From NCBI RefSeq assembly GCF_024586455.1, contig NC_065923.1, positions 69,227,076 to 69,291,075 of the forward strand: DNA of 64,000 nucleotides, read 5' to 3'. Below are positions 39,401 through 44,028 of the stretch, piece by piece. A model generated the notes under the pieces. That model saw nothing but the letters and a program-made list of their open reading frames with translations. It was not told the origin of the DNA and searched no databases. A program made the translations under genes and the position numbers. The DNA comes from Bactrocera neohumeralis (lineage: Eukaryota > Arthropoda > Insecta > Diptera > Tephritidae). Numbering within the stretch: position 1 is the first letter of the stretch; the number at the start of each line of letters is the position of its first letter.

Positions 39401-39769
39401 TGCCACGAGCTGCCACATGAGTTGGGCGATTTTGCGCTTCTGCTGCAGACAGGCGTGTCCTTGCGGCGCGCCGTCTACTTGAACATTGTCAGTTCGGTGT
39501 TGAGTTTCCTAGGCATGGCTATCGGTTTGTTCATAGCCGGCGCGCATGGCAATATGACACAATGGATTTACGCCTGCACAGCCGGTTCGTTTCTCTATAT
39601 TGCGCTCGCGGATCTTGTGCCGGCGATGAGCGAAGTCGAAGCGCATGCGCACGATGCGAAGAGCAAACTGAAGGGTACATTAATACAGATATTCGGCATG
39701 CTGTTGGGTGGTATTATTATGTTGGCCATCGCTGTCAATGAGCATTCGCTCTCGGCGCTTTTTAAGTAA
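6294..39769 (+). CDS. Zip71B: Zip71B, LIV-1 subfamily ZIP (SLC39) zinc transporter, whole coding span
   Basis: ZIP proteins move zinc, sometimes manganese or iron, from outside the cell or from organelles into the cytosol. The CDS joins 6294-6446, 25518-25821, 38292-38597 and 38664-39769 at GT-AG sites. Phases agree and give 622 codons plus stop. Order of parts: signal peptide (about 1-27), a long extracellular domain (28-254), then eight membrane segments starting at residue 255. A His-rich cytosolic loop (about 370-412, many HGH/HAH) lies between segments 3 and 4. Segment 4 carries HNLTDG (H473, N474, D477). Segment 5 carries HELPHELGD (H502, E503, H506, E507, D510), the metal site typical of LIV-1 ZIPs. 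The symbol rests on my recognition of the Drosophila protein and on nearby Prosbeta2, a 71B gene in Drosophila as I recall. Another LIV-1 ZIP paralogue is the alternative. Introns 1 and 2 are full of transposon debris. Confidence 0.93.
6480..7220 (+). repeat. Degenerate AT-rich tandem repeat at the start of Zip71B intron 1
   Basis: About four units of 130-175 bp. Each has an A/T-run followed by TTTCGAACTnnTCGG-like text, GTTTCAAAAAAGTAAAA (at about 6555, 6729, 6889 degenerate, and 7020) and TATATAATTCTGA. The array begins only about 30 bp after the donor site. Confidence 0.7.
7500..7835 (+). pseudogene. Mariner transposase fragment (middle part)
   Basis: The frame reads LGMKRVLARLVPMKLNILQK, then DTTFMESIITTDET and VCEFDMQTSQQS. 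The last two carry the first catalytic Asp block (TxDE) of a mariner transposase. It has an internal stop and no ends are recognisable. Confidence 0.75.
7836..8439. other. Intron 1 DNA, nothing recognised
   Basis: AT-rich, with no feature I can support. Confidence 0.3.
8440..8925 (+). repeat. AT-rich tandem array, unit about 120-130 bp
   Basis: Four units start with TTTTTAAACTCAGCTTTCC followed by AAAAATA, at about 8444, 8566, 8698 and 8817. The rest of each unit is A/T runs. The array lies in Zip71B intron 1. Confidence 0.75.
8926..10400. repeat. AT-rich low-complexity intron DNA with short repeats
   Basis: A/T homopolymer-rich DNA. From about 9955 to 10380 a unit of about 50-60 bp with TTTTTGAAATTAAATTTTTT and ATAAAAGATGTTTTTG recurs about six times. 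Confidence 0.6.
10401..11559. other. Intron 1 DNA, nothing recognised
   Basis: Ordinary AT-rich intron. A TACATATGTATGTACATAC run lies near 11345-11365. No gene is seen. Confidence 0.3.
11560..11965 (+). repeat. Dispersed repeat D2, copy 2 (longest)
   Basis: Contains CAATGTGTGAGATATATAG, CCATATACCTAATATAGAG, GAACTTCCGG, AATTGAGAGAGCGTG, GGCGCAGATTTGTGCTT and GACCCCATTC. It ends near GTTATACCCGTATTTAG. Reverse copies lie at 2946-3170 and 31010-31330. No coding frame is seen. Confidence 0.75.
11966..12850. other. Intron 1 DNA, nothing recognised
   Basis: No gene, RNA or clear repeat is seen. Confidence 0.3.
12853..13105 (+). repeat. Modular repeat, copy 2 (collapsed)
   Basis: Leader (CGAAACTATAATAC, ACAGGTGCATAAAAGGGTA), one module (GGCAGCTATATGCTAAAGTG) and the tail (TTTCGACGTTTCCTTGTAGC, then AGAGTATAAAAA). 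The middle modules are missing. Confidence 0.65.
13106..14217. other. Intron 1 DNA, nothing recognised
   Basis: AT-rich. The 128-codon frame at 13711-14097 has no family resemblance and skewed composition, so I treat it as chance. Confidence 0.35.
14218..14610 (+). repeat. 101-bp tandem repeat, four copies
   Basis: The unit starts ACTCGTTACTTGGTTGCTG at 14218, 14319, 14420 and 14521, an exact 101-bp period. It contains GACAGCTATGTTCTGCCTC and CACATTCTTTTCACTTGCA. Copies 2-4 are nearly identical, so expansion is recent. It is unusually C/T-rich for this intron. A degenerate fifth copy is visible at about 15135-15200. Confidence 0.92.
14611..15432 (+). repeat. Duplicated block next to the 101-bp array
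   Basis: About 14611-14835 and 15205-15432 are diverged direct copies. They share ATCGATTAAA, GAAATTCAATATTTT, AAAAGGAACGG and a GTTGC-type end. Each copy follows a unit of the 101-bp repeat (four units, or one), so the ancestral block was repeat unit plus flank. Confidence 0.7.
15316..15725. repeat. Fold-back: inverted arms of about 115 bp
   Basis: The left arm at 15316-15432 (CAATATTTT, GGCAAAAGGAACGGGAACTG, GAAGAGGA, GTTGCCTTAGTTATT) is matched in reverse complement by 15607-15725 (AATAACTAGGCAACCCTA, TTCCTCTTCTC, AGTTCCCGTTCCTTTT, AAAATATTAATT). The spacer is about 175 bp. Confidence 0.75.
15726..16385. other. Intron 1 DNA, nothing recognised
   Basis: AT-rich, with no supported feature. 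Confidence 0.3.
16388..17478 (+). mobile_element. Mariner-like element, nearly full length, dead
   Basis: Ends are inverted: CGGGTGATCC at 16391-16400 and GGATCACCC at 17465-17473, flanked by TATA-like target sites. Within it, broken frames give ENIAAVAESV (DNA-binding end), LWALEKF, FHPEK, TVWCG-like and GDIWFQ-like transposase text. Stops interrupt it many times. The same family gives the copies at 37310-38230 and 53424-54878. Confidence 0.85.
17479..18129. other. Intron 1 DNA, nothing recognised
   Basis: AT-rich, with no supported feature. Confidence 0.3.
18130..18812. mobile_element. Inverted-repeat element with internal repeats, copy 1 (interrupted by mariner)
   Basis: It starts ATATCGTCACCTAAA and ends TTTTTAGTGACGATAT, an inverted pair of about 36 bp that also includes AACGTATCATCA / TGATATTACGTTATTTTGC. 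It codes for nothing. Near 18650-18712 it holds a short degenerate run of TAACCAATATA units. A mariner fragment (18228-18617) is inserted in it. MITE-like by structure. Confidence 0.75.
18228..18617 (-). pseudogene. Mariner 5' fragment nested in the inverted-repeat element
   Basis: On minus, near-continuous text gives MEQNKEKI (about 18502), then STAQRWFQLFRSGVEVVE, APRSGRPLVENCDKIAELV and RHSSSRSIGQELGMSHQ. This is the N-terminal paired helix-turn-helix of a mariner transposase. The 5' end carries GTCATAAAACTAAATAG. The catalytic half is absent. Confidence 0.85.
18813..19874. other. Intron 1 DNA, nothing recognised
   Basis: AT-rich. The 97-codon frame at 19299-19592 resembles no family I know and is taken as chance. 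Confidence 0.35.
19875..20288. mobile_element. Inverted-repeat element with internal minisatellite, copy 2 (intact, 414 bp)
   Basis: The left end ATATCGTTACCTAAAATGC and right end GCAGTTTAGGTGACGATAT are inverted over about 36 bp. The middle holds the 22-bp minisatellite. The flank GTTTCAATATGTGTGG to TATATCGTTTTTCCTTCGCC matches copy 1 at about 18722-18765. There is no coding frame, so it can only be a non-autonomous element. Confidence 0.8.
20015..20180 (+). repeat. 22-bp minisatellite (ATATAACCATTTTATAACCA + AT), about 7 copies
   Basis: The array of a 22-bp unit is almost perfect over its core. Each unit is two half-units, ATAACCAT and ATAACCAA. It sits inside the inverted-repeat element and only a trace is seen in the sister copy. 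Confidence 0.9.
20289..21182. other. Intron 1 DNA with TA and TATG microsatellites
   Basis: A (TA)n run lies at about 20326-20347, with TACATATGTATGTACATAC near 20475. Nothing else is supported. Confidence 0.4.
21183..21935 (+). repeat. Modular repeat, copy 3 (3 modules plus end module)
   Basis: The leader at 21183-21260 (GCACCAAAGCTATAATACCC) is followed by modules of about 153 bp, each with GTATGACAGCT/GTATGGCAGCT at about 21287, 21437, 21592 and 21746. The last module differs (CCGATATCGACGATTCC) and runs into a tail with GGACATGGCGAGATACACTC and GCTGATCGTTTTTATATGC. Confidence 0.8.
21936..22919. other. Intron 1 DNA, nothing recognised
   Basis: AT-rich. No gene or clear repeat is seen. 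Confidence 0.3.
22920..23985 (+). repeat. Modular repeat, copy 4 (5 modules plus end module)
   Basis: Modules with GTATGGCAGCTATATGCTAT or close variants start at about 23024, 23178, 23331, 23486, 23638 and 23791. Each is followed by GATTGTAGCG-like and AAATAAAAAAGTTTT blocks. The sixth is the end module (CCGATATCGGTGGTTCC), followed by a CTTCCTTCTGGATCTTG tail and an ACATACCCTGTTCAA end. Confidence 0.8.
23986..24594. other. Intron 1 DNA, nothing recognised
   Basis: No supported feature. Confidence 0.3.
24595..24799 (+). repeat. Direct duplication of about 82 bp
   Basis: 24595-24676 and 24717-24799 both begin TGTGTCCA-GG, then AAGCAGATACCT, continue through AAATCTTA/AGATTTTA and end TATCGGGACTGCAAGACGGA or a close variant. 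The distance is 122 bp. The origin is unknown. Confidence 0.7.
25040..25367 (+). pseudogene. R1/LOA-like LINE 3' end
   Basis: Fragments read IMEYIL (zinc-knuckle region), ALARLHCKHLRSPRYDTLEE and DVNS, then a 3' UTR with CTCCATCTGGTATCGCAAAGG and GGCTTATTGGCCTACCAG. It ends in AACTTAACCTGACCTAAC. It lies just upstream of Zip71B exon 2. Confidence 0.75.
25518..25821 (+). CDS. Zip71B: Zip71B coding exon 2 (ectodomain)
   Basis: The acceptor is TTTTTCCAG at 25509-25517. The exon opens GLEHLMYNLGLG, which continues the exon 1 text (ISFE-GLEHL) as in other LIV-1 ectodomains. It codes for residues 52-152 plus one base of codon 153. The donor is GTAAGT at 25822. The C-terminal part is charged (KEKEKG, HDPKHRHPRD). 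Confidence 0.9.
25822..26205. other. Zip71B intron 2 start, nothing recognised
   Basis: No supported feature beyond the donor site. Confidence 0.3.
26207..26318 (-). repeat. LINE 3' UTR hairpin repeat, copy A
   Basis: Read on minus, this ends in an (AAC)n tail. On + it is TTGTTGTTGTTATAGCG, GCCGAGTTGACAGTCC, GCGGATAAAAATGCGG and GGTTACGTAGACCCGACTG. CGGGTC (26270-26275) pairs with GACCCG (26291-26296). Confidence 0.75.
26440..26980 (+). pseudogene. R1/LOA-like LINE, C-terminal and 3' end
   Basis: Broken text shows GHCSI-like and KAKNLVGRKLSNL-like pieces of the zinc-knuckle end. The 3' end is ACCTCTGAACCTAACCTAAC at about 26957-26976. No intact frame remains. Confidence 0.6.
26981..27639. 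other. Intron 2 DNA, nothing recognised
   Basis: No supported feature. Confidence 0.3.
27640..28330 (-). pseudogene. RTE-like LINE, C-terminal part
   Basis: On minus: LANRCDIVVSRQLKSRSPSR and TKCTLYKDLIIAALLYFTE (about 28190-28030), then IKNQRMRWLGHVVRMKDDAP (about 27885-27820). It is the same region as the end of the 3171-4800 copy. Frameshifts separate the blocks. Confidence 0.8.
28331..29759. other. Intron 2 DNA, nothing recognised
   Basis: No gene, RNA or repeat I can name, although 29000-29640 is less AT-rich and may be old transposon sequence. Confidence 0.3.
29760..30415 (-). pseudogene. Mariner fragment, catalytic and C-terminal half
   Basis: On minus: NTMLTEHFF, a LHFQ-stop-YGAPP block (second catalytic Asp mutated), CDLTPLD-like text at about 30145-30125 (third Asp), and KSKVYSNQTTTEELKGNY (about 30095-30045). 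A 3' region follows to about 29780. Confidence 0.75.
30416..30575 (+). pseudogene. Mariner 3' end, opposite orientation
   Basis: ATTGCACTCAACGGATGCAC, AAATGCCAAAGAGTGTTCC and AACCTCGAAATGAATCACCC match the tail of the mariner at 53424-54878. It joins the minus-strand fragment directly. Confidence 0.75.
30576..31009. other. Intron 2 DNA, nothing recognised
   Basis: Contains an ATATGTATATATATG-type run near 30630. No other feature. Confidence 0.3.
31010..31330 (-). repeat. Dispersed repeat D2, copy 3
   Basis: Reverse-complement of the 11560 copy: AAGCAAAAATGTGCGCCGTT, ACACGCTCCCAATTTTGTTA, CCGGAAGTTCGAAAATC and TTAGGTATATGG are shared. Confidence 0.75.
31490..32000 (+). repeat. Tandem repeat of about 145-165 bp, three copies
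   Basis: CAAGTAGAGCTC and TTCAGTATTTCCTCTAC, then CTGAAGCTTGAA, recur at about 31601, 31746 and 31910. They are separated by CTTTCCAAAGA-type blocks. Copies have diverged. Confidence 0.75.
32250..32350 (+). repeat. 25-bp direct repeat, 70 bp apart
   Basis: AATCCCCGCTATTAATATAT (+TCAAG) occurs at 32251 and 32321 without a mismatch. Confidence 0.85.
32400..33060. other. Intron 2 DNA, nothing recognised
   Basis: Holds a 145-codon minus-strand frame (32674-33111). It is cysteine- and phenylalanine-rich with no family match, and it overlaps the start of a repeat, so I reject it as a gene. Confidence 0.4.
33061..33725 (+). repeat. Modular repeat, copy 5 (with private minisatellite)
   Basis: Leader at 33070 (CTCGGCTGCACTGCAGC), one module (GTATGGTAGCCATATG at about 33172), then the minisatellite at 33290-33500, then the end module (GATATCTGTGTCCCACCAAAT) and the tail to about 33725 (GACGTTTCCTTCTGAATATT, TTAGGGTATAAAA). 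Confidence 0.8.
33295..33495 (+). repeat. Minisatellite of CTATAGTTA(A/T)C-like units
   Basis: About 17 units of 11-12 bp, alternating CCTATAGTTAT and CCTATAGTTAAC or CTTATAGTTAAC. The units resemble the module's own text (GCTATAACCTATAGTAG at about 21752). Confidence 0.85.
34030..34900 (+). pseudogene. R1/LOA-like LINE, RT tail and RNase H-like domain
   Basis: Broken frames read QLPIDVYTRKVNTSYAIRIK (about 34098-34155), YTDGTKIH (about 34337-34362, the RNase H start), SSRLPNPAPTSNRKY, and DQLHLSVI-like text with a HRNIFGNEKADE-like block near 34600-34665. Many stops are present. Confidence 0.65.
34901..35235. other. Intron 2 DNA, nothing recognised
   Basis: Probably LINE 3' flank; not assignable. 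Confidence 0.3.
35240..35600 (-). pseudogene. RTE-like LINE 3' end
   Basis: On minus the text runs CGYTGDINVVRMDGKLQH, then a WGKQSKR-like/AEQEEDLC block and a GYTWNLQMAPN block. These are degenerate counterparts of the LGHVVRMDENTPA and RGRGRSLRLW end of the 3171-4800 copy. Confidence 0.65.
35601..37039. other. Intron 2 DNA, nothing recognised
   Basis: 35690-35900 is GC-richer (GTGGGTTTGGAACCCGCCAC contains a small inverted repeat) and is probably old repeat DNA. The rest is ordinary intron. Confidence 0.3.
37040..37280 (-). pseudogene. RTE-like LINE 3' end
   Basis: On minus: INIVQRIKRLQL, YSVLGRTRGRGRSILRCRN and WCALANAA, then an end matching CCAATAAAGAAGA-type text of the 3171 copy. It is the third minus-strand 3' piece in this intron. 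Confidence 0.75.
37310..38230 (-). pseudogene. Mariner-like element, 5'-truncated, dead
   Basis: On minus: QLLQELKPLDLPKRHG (about 38120), LNGYGNKQNFRIWDE (about 37985-37940), GGIIGLYFFKNDVGENV, NGDRYQAMITDYLMPEI, GDIWFQQDGATSHTSYQ (second Asp intact, about 37740-37690) and RSCDITSLDFF (third Asp). It is the best-preserved transposase text in the window but is still frameshifted. Confidence 0.85.
38292..38597 (+). CDS. Zip71B: Zip71B coding exon 3 (ectodomain)
   Basis: The acceptor is CTTACAG ending at 38291. The split codon GAT (D153) leads into ASLDAVPLSANVCLSPKSM. The exon carries three cysteines (in NVCLS, KLCPAL and HVCIRP) that could form ectodomain disulfides. The donor GTGAGT at 38598 opens a 66-bp intron. 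A decayed mariner ends about 60 bp upstream of this exon. Confidence 0.9.
38664..39769 (+). CDS. Zip71B: Zip71B coding exon 4 (transmembrane core)
   Basis: The acceptor CAG ends at 38663. The split codon GCT (A255) starts the first membrane segment (AWIYASISIFILSACG). All eight membrane segments, the His-rich loop and both metal-binding motifs are in this one exon, so the transporter core is not interrupted by introns. It ends HSLSALFK before TAA. GC content is clearly higher than in the surrounding introns. Confidence 0.95.
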
Positions 39770-40183
39770 AAAAAAGGCAGCAACAACAACATATGCAAGC
39801 GGCAATATATGATTATGCGCTTCTCAGTTCTGTAAATTGAGAGCGCAAATGTGAGTTGTTAAAAACACGCATTCCTAGACTACATTGTAGAGTCTTCTTT
39901 TTAATAATTATGTTTAAGTTTGTATGTTTTATGGTTTTTAAGTTTAAAAGTATTATTAAAGATATTGTAGTTGTACAAATTAAGTTTTAGAAACGATTTA
40001 TGAAATATAATAAAATTTAAAATAAATTAAAAATCTCGATAAAATGACATTGTTGAATTAATAGGAAAATGTAAACATAGCATGCTTTTAGGCGCACGTG
40101 TTTTGATAAAATTATCAGCTGGCATAAAACCAGAGAACATTCAAATTTTCAAATGTGGTTGGGATTTATTTTATGTTTTTGTG
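39770..40183 (+). other. Zip71B 3' UTR and the Zip71B/mRpL39 gap
   Basis: AT-rich UTR with two polyadenylation hexamers. No other feature. Confidence 0.4.
40009..40026 (+). terminator. Zip71B polyadenylation signals
   Basis: Two AATAAA hexamers lie at 40009-40014 and 40021-40026, about 240-255 bp after the Zip71B stop. They sit in an AT-rich 3' UTR and face the convergent mRpL39 gene. Confidence 0.6.
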
Positions 40184-40250
40184 TTTGTTGTTGTTGTAGC
40201 GCTTTCGTTTTAGTTACGTACACACAATTGTTATGGGAACGGGCTTCAGA
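40184..40250 (-). repeat. LINE 3' UTR hairpin repeat, copy E (divergent)
   Basis: GTTGTTGTTGTAGCGCTTTC, AGTTACGTA and TTGTTATGGGAACGGG match the ends of the repeat seen at 26207 and 51774. Its central hairpins are lost. Confidence 0.5.
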
Positions 40251-40566
40251 TTCTCACAGATGATGTTACTCTGTGCTATTAGTTTCCCGAATGAAAACCC
40301 TACGTTTCGGAACAGTTTCTCACGAGCTGCAAGAAAATGCTAATTGGTCGGGTTTCAGTAACCGGAAAGGGAATTATATTGATATATCTGGTCAAGAACT
40401 AACTACCAACTCACCAGTTTGCGTGACTTACCCACTTGGTATAGGGAAGACTACGCTGGCACGAAATTTTAGAAGAAAAAGTTAAACTTACCAAATCCAT
40501 AAAACCGTTTGAAAATCCGTGGTCGTTTCGTCGAGTATACAATAAAATAGTATTTCAGTTTAATTA

Positions 40567-40572
40567 TTTATT
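40567..40572 (-). terminator. mRpL39 polyadenylation signal
   Basis: TTTATT on + reads AATAAA on the minus strand, about 56 bp after the mRpL39 stop. Confidence 0.5.
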
Positions 40573-40627
40573 ACAATTAAAATAAAACAAAAACGTGTTT
40601 TTAACTTAATAATGCATTTCAGGATAT

Positions 40628-42036
40628 TCAAGCAATCTTTTGGTGCTGTTCTTCAAAAGGCTCATTAGGCAAACGTGCAGAGTTCTGAAACAAAAATAAA
40701 AGAAAAGAAAATTGAAATATAACACCGCTATCCATATTAAAAAATCATTTGCTTACCAATTTCTTAGCGCGTTCCTCCAACGTGCCATACGACACATGAT
40801 CCAAGGTAAAGCCAGCCGGCAAGCCCACACCTTGCACACGATACAAAGCATCTTTATCACCCTCATTGGCAATTTTGTGCGCTACTGCCACGGTACATTT
40901 GCCAAGAAAACGTGATGATGCCACCATTGGACCACGCGATATATCTATATGTGTGCCCATGCGATAAAGCGTGACACGTCCTTGATTCTGTTGTGCAATG
41001 CTGGGCAACTGTTCACGTTTATAACGCGAGTCGGCAAACATTTCCAGCGCTAGTTCGTTATTCACATCGAGACGTTCGATTTTTAAATCTTTTGCGGCTA
41101 ACCTAATCATCGCTGCGGATAGGGCACGCATCTCAGCTTTAGTAGGTTGCCAAGATTGCGCTTGCAGCACTATATCGTAAACAAAACTGCCAGATTTGAC
41201 TGCAATAAAATGAACATTTATATTAATATTTTGTTCAGAATATAGCAGGCATATGATTGTTACTATTTGGTCCTGGAAAACTGTGTAACTGCAAATGTGC
41301 TTCCTCAGTAAAACTGTTTTCGAGTGCTGCACCCAACATGAAGCTGCATGTGCGCCAGAAAGCTCTGCAAAGTATGACATATACAATTATTGTGTGTAAT
41401 AAAGATGTGACTTGCTAACTCTTTCCACTTTAATTTGTTAGTTGCACAATCTTAATCGAATGAAATAACTTCTTTGTTTCAATTATTTCGTTGATAACTT
41501 ACTTATTTATTAAATGAGGATCAGCTACTGTAAAGTTGAGCAACTGTAATGTACAAGATTCTGTTAGCGGCCGGTGCATATCCCACGGCACATTACCATC
41601 TTTCAATGCTAAAGCGGAACGTTTGCAATGCCCATCACTTAAATGCTGTGCACAATTGTAAGGCGTAGATATATGGGCATTCATTGCTAGTGTGACATCT
41701 TCCGGTAAACCCAAATAACGCACCTCAATTTTTTCTACTCTACCAACAGCTTCCTTTTGCCGGCGTTGCTCTTCTGTAAACAATTCATTGCGCTTAGCTA
41801 TGGCTGGACTGATAGTTTCCTTACTTGTAGCGTAAGTACCTAGAATAGAATAATTAAACTATAGCAGTGCTTTTCATTTAAAAAATGTATATGTAATCAT
41901 TCAAAAATGTCCTGCATATGTTGGTGACTTTTTAGATAACACCAATAGCATTAGTAAACTCACGTATATTTGACAATCGATTAAAGCGTTGCAATGTATT
42001 TAATACTGCTTGGAAGAGCATTTTATTGCCGGCCAT
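40628..42036 (-). CDS. mRpL39: mRpL39, mitochondrial large ribosomal subunit protein L39 (mL39)
   Basis: A mitoribosome protein related to the N-terminal region of threonyl-tRNA synthetase; it acts in mitochondrial translation. CDS, read on the minus strand: 42036-41964, 41839-41503, 41364-41264, 41199-40757 and 40684-40628, all GT-AG with matching phases. It gives 336 aa, close to the family's usual length of about 330. The N-terminus (MAGNKMLFQAVLNTLQRFNR) is basic and amphipathic, as in a mitochondrial import signal. Recognisable stretches are RNELFTEEQRRQK, KIEVRYLGLPEDV, DPHLINKAFWRTCSFMLGAA and SGSFVYDIVL. The exon 3 frame is easily missed because another frame stays open through its intron. 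It is divergent from Prosbeta2 and converges on Zip71B. Confidence 0.93.
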
Positions 42037-42536
42037 TTCCACAAAATTCAGTACAATTTTATTTTAACTTTTGAAGTTGATTTTTTATATTTTTTTCAAG
42101 AGACAGCAAAAATGTTATCAAATCACAAAATTTATTCAACAGCTGATACCAACGTGCTTTGATATTGCCACGTAATTAAAAAAGAACTAGAGAAGATCCA
42201 GATATTTTGTACCTAATAATAATACAAAAATATATGACGGGCAATTTACTACAATATACAGGCTACAGGTGCTATACCGAATAAATTTTAAATTATACAA
42301 TTTTATTTTATTTAATTTTACTACTTACTGTCAAACAAAAAATGTATTGTTAACAAAAATGTTTGATCATTGTGAATGTTTTTTTATCATTGTTAATGGC
42401 AACTTGAAAGTAGAAGAAGCATCGCAAGGCTGTCACAATTTTGTTGGTCATCTTATTCGCTAAAACATTTATTGTAATTCCGCACAGATATTTTCCTCAA
42501 ATCATTGTGAGTTTAATTTAATAAAAATACTACAAA
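42037..42536. promoter_or_regulatory. Shared divergent promoter of mRpL39 and Prosbeta2
   Basis: Only 500 bp separate the two start codons, which point away from each other, so both promoters must lie here. It contains CAACAGCTGATACC near 42138 (E-box-like CAGCTG). I see no clear TATA box or DRE. A 64-codon frame at 42269-42463 looks like chance. Confidence 0.7.
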
Positions 42537-43605
42537 ATGAATATGGAACTTGTGCGCAATGTGCCGAAAGGTGGCTTTAACTTTGACAACTGCAAAAGGT
42601 ATATAATATTTGTAATTTAAGTTGAACGCCGCATAAAGCTTATGCTTTCTTTAACAGAAATGAAATGCTGCTTAGCTCCGGTTTCCAACATCCAAAGACT
42701 GTAAAAACAGGCACCACAATTGCAGGTATTATATTCAAGGATGGCGTAATACTTGGAGCAGATACACGCGCCACTGAAGGTCCAATTGTGTCGGATAAGA
42801 ATTGTTCCAAAATTCACTATCTGGCTAAAAATATGTAGTAAGTAAGCCTACATATATATAATGAATTTACTTTCCATCACATACATACTGTTACATGTTT
42901 ACTATAATTTCATAACATTTGCAGCTGCTGTGGTGCCGGTACTGCCGCCGACACAGAAATGACAACCGATCTGATTGCATCGCAATTGGAAATGCACCGT
43001 CTAAATACAGGTCGTCAAGTACCCGTTGTGGCAGCCAACACGCTGTTGAAACAATTTTTATTCCGCTATCAGGGACACATTAGCGCTGCTTTAGTTCTTG
43101 GCGGTGTTGACAAGACTGGCTCCTACATTTATTGCATACATCCGCATGGTTCGACCGATAAGCTGCCATATGCAACAATGGGTTCGGGCAGTTTGGCGGC
43201 AATGTCTGTGTTTGAGTCACGTTGGAAGCCCGACATGACCGAAGAGGAGGGCAAATTGCTTGTGCGCGATGCTATTGCGGCTGGTGTCTTCAATGACTTA
43301 GGTTCTGGTTCGAACATCGATTTATGTGTTATACGCAAAGATTCCGTCGATTATTTGCGCAACTACGAGCTAGCCAACTTGAAAGGCAAACGTCATGTAA
43401 GCAGATTTAAGATGAACATGAGGTTGAAGGAATAGTTTATTTAAATATTATGTTTGATTTTATTTTGCAGGGAGATTACCGCTTTAAACCTGGCACAACT
43501 GAACTAGTCGGCAAGGAAGAAATAATTGAAGTTGTACCCTTTGAAGCTTTTCACAAAAAACTGTATGGTGATGAAACAGCTGAAGCTATGGAAGTTGGTG
43601 CTTAA
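42537..43605 (+). CDS. Prosbeta2: Prosbeta2, 20S proteasome beta2 (PSMB7-type) subunit
   Basis: The trypsin-like catalytic subunit of the 20S proteasome, an N-terminal threonine hydrolase active in cytosol and nucleus. Exons: 42537-42598, 42658-42837, 42925-43396 and 43471-43605, giving 282 aa. The propeptide is residues 1-39. Cleavage at TG|TTIAG exposes T40 (mature Thr1), with D56 (mature Asp17) and K72 (mature Lys33) in the expected places. Other family marks are GADTRATEGPIVSDKNC, YCCGAGTAADTEM and GSGSLAAM. The C-terminal arm that reaches to neighbouring subunits is in exon 4. The start is the first of two nearby ATGs (MNM); the second would remove two residues. Confidence 0.97.
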
Positions 43606-43669
43606 CCTATGAGGTGTCACAGTATGCATGTGAAAACATACGAAAATTAATTAAATCTTGGTTTTTGCA

Positions 43670-43675
43670 AATAAA
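43670..43675 (+). terminator. Prosbeta2 polyadenylation signal
   Basis: AATAAA lies 65 bp after the stop codon, in a short 3' UTR. Confidence 0.65.
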
Positions 43676-43911
43676 ATAGTTTTTAAAGAATTTTTGGTAG
43701 TTTAACTTGTTTGTGCTGAACAGGGTATATTACATTTGCCACGTATGTATGAATATGTATAATATTGGCAAAGGTTCTACAAGCTTTTACTGACCGCTAA
43801 CCACCAATGCGTTCTATGAAAAACCTTTTCGTGTCGCAAATCTCGAGTATCGAATCGAACAAAGGATTGGTATAAATAAAAAGAAAATTAACAATTTTTG
43901 ATAAAATAAAC

Positions 43912-43917
43912 TTTATT
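43912..43917 (-). terminator. 26-29-p polyadenylation signal
   Basis: TTTATT on + reads AATAAA on minus, about 112 bp past the stop. The 3' end converges on Prosbeta2, with only about 235 bp between the two putative signals. Confidence 0.5.
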
Positions 43918-44028
43918 TCGAAATTATTTAATTTTGTTCGGCAATATAATCATACTTAGGTATATATGTATATACATAAATATGTAAATAAAGTGTATAT
44001 ATAGATAGAGGTAAATATATGTTCGACC

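Noticed and set aside
40273..40485. 70-codon frame downstream of Zip71B
   Set aside because: Follows a repeat relic, no homology, no splice context.
40745..41386. 213-codon frame starting MYMSYFAEL on minus
   Set aside because: Its first third reads through an intron and the wrong frame of mRpL39 exon 3; only the part from SGSFVYD on is real coding sequence.
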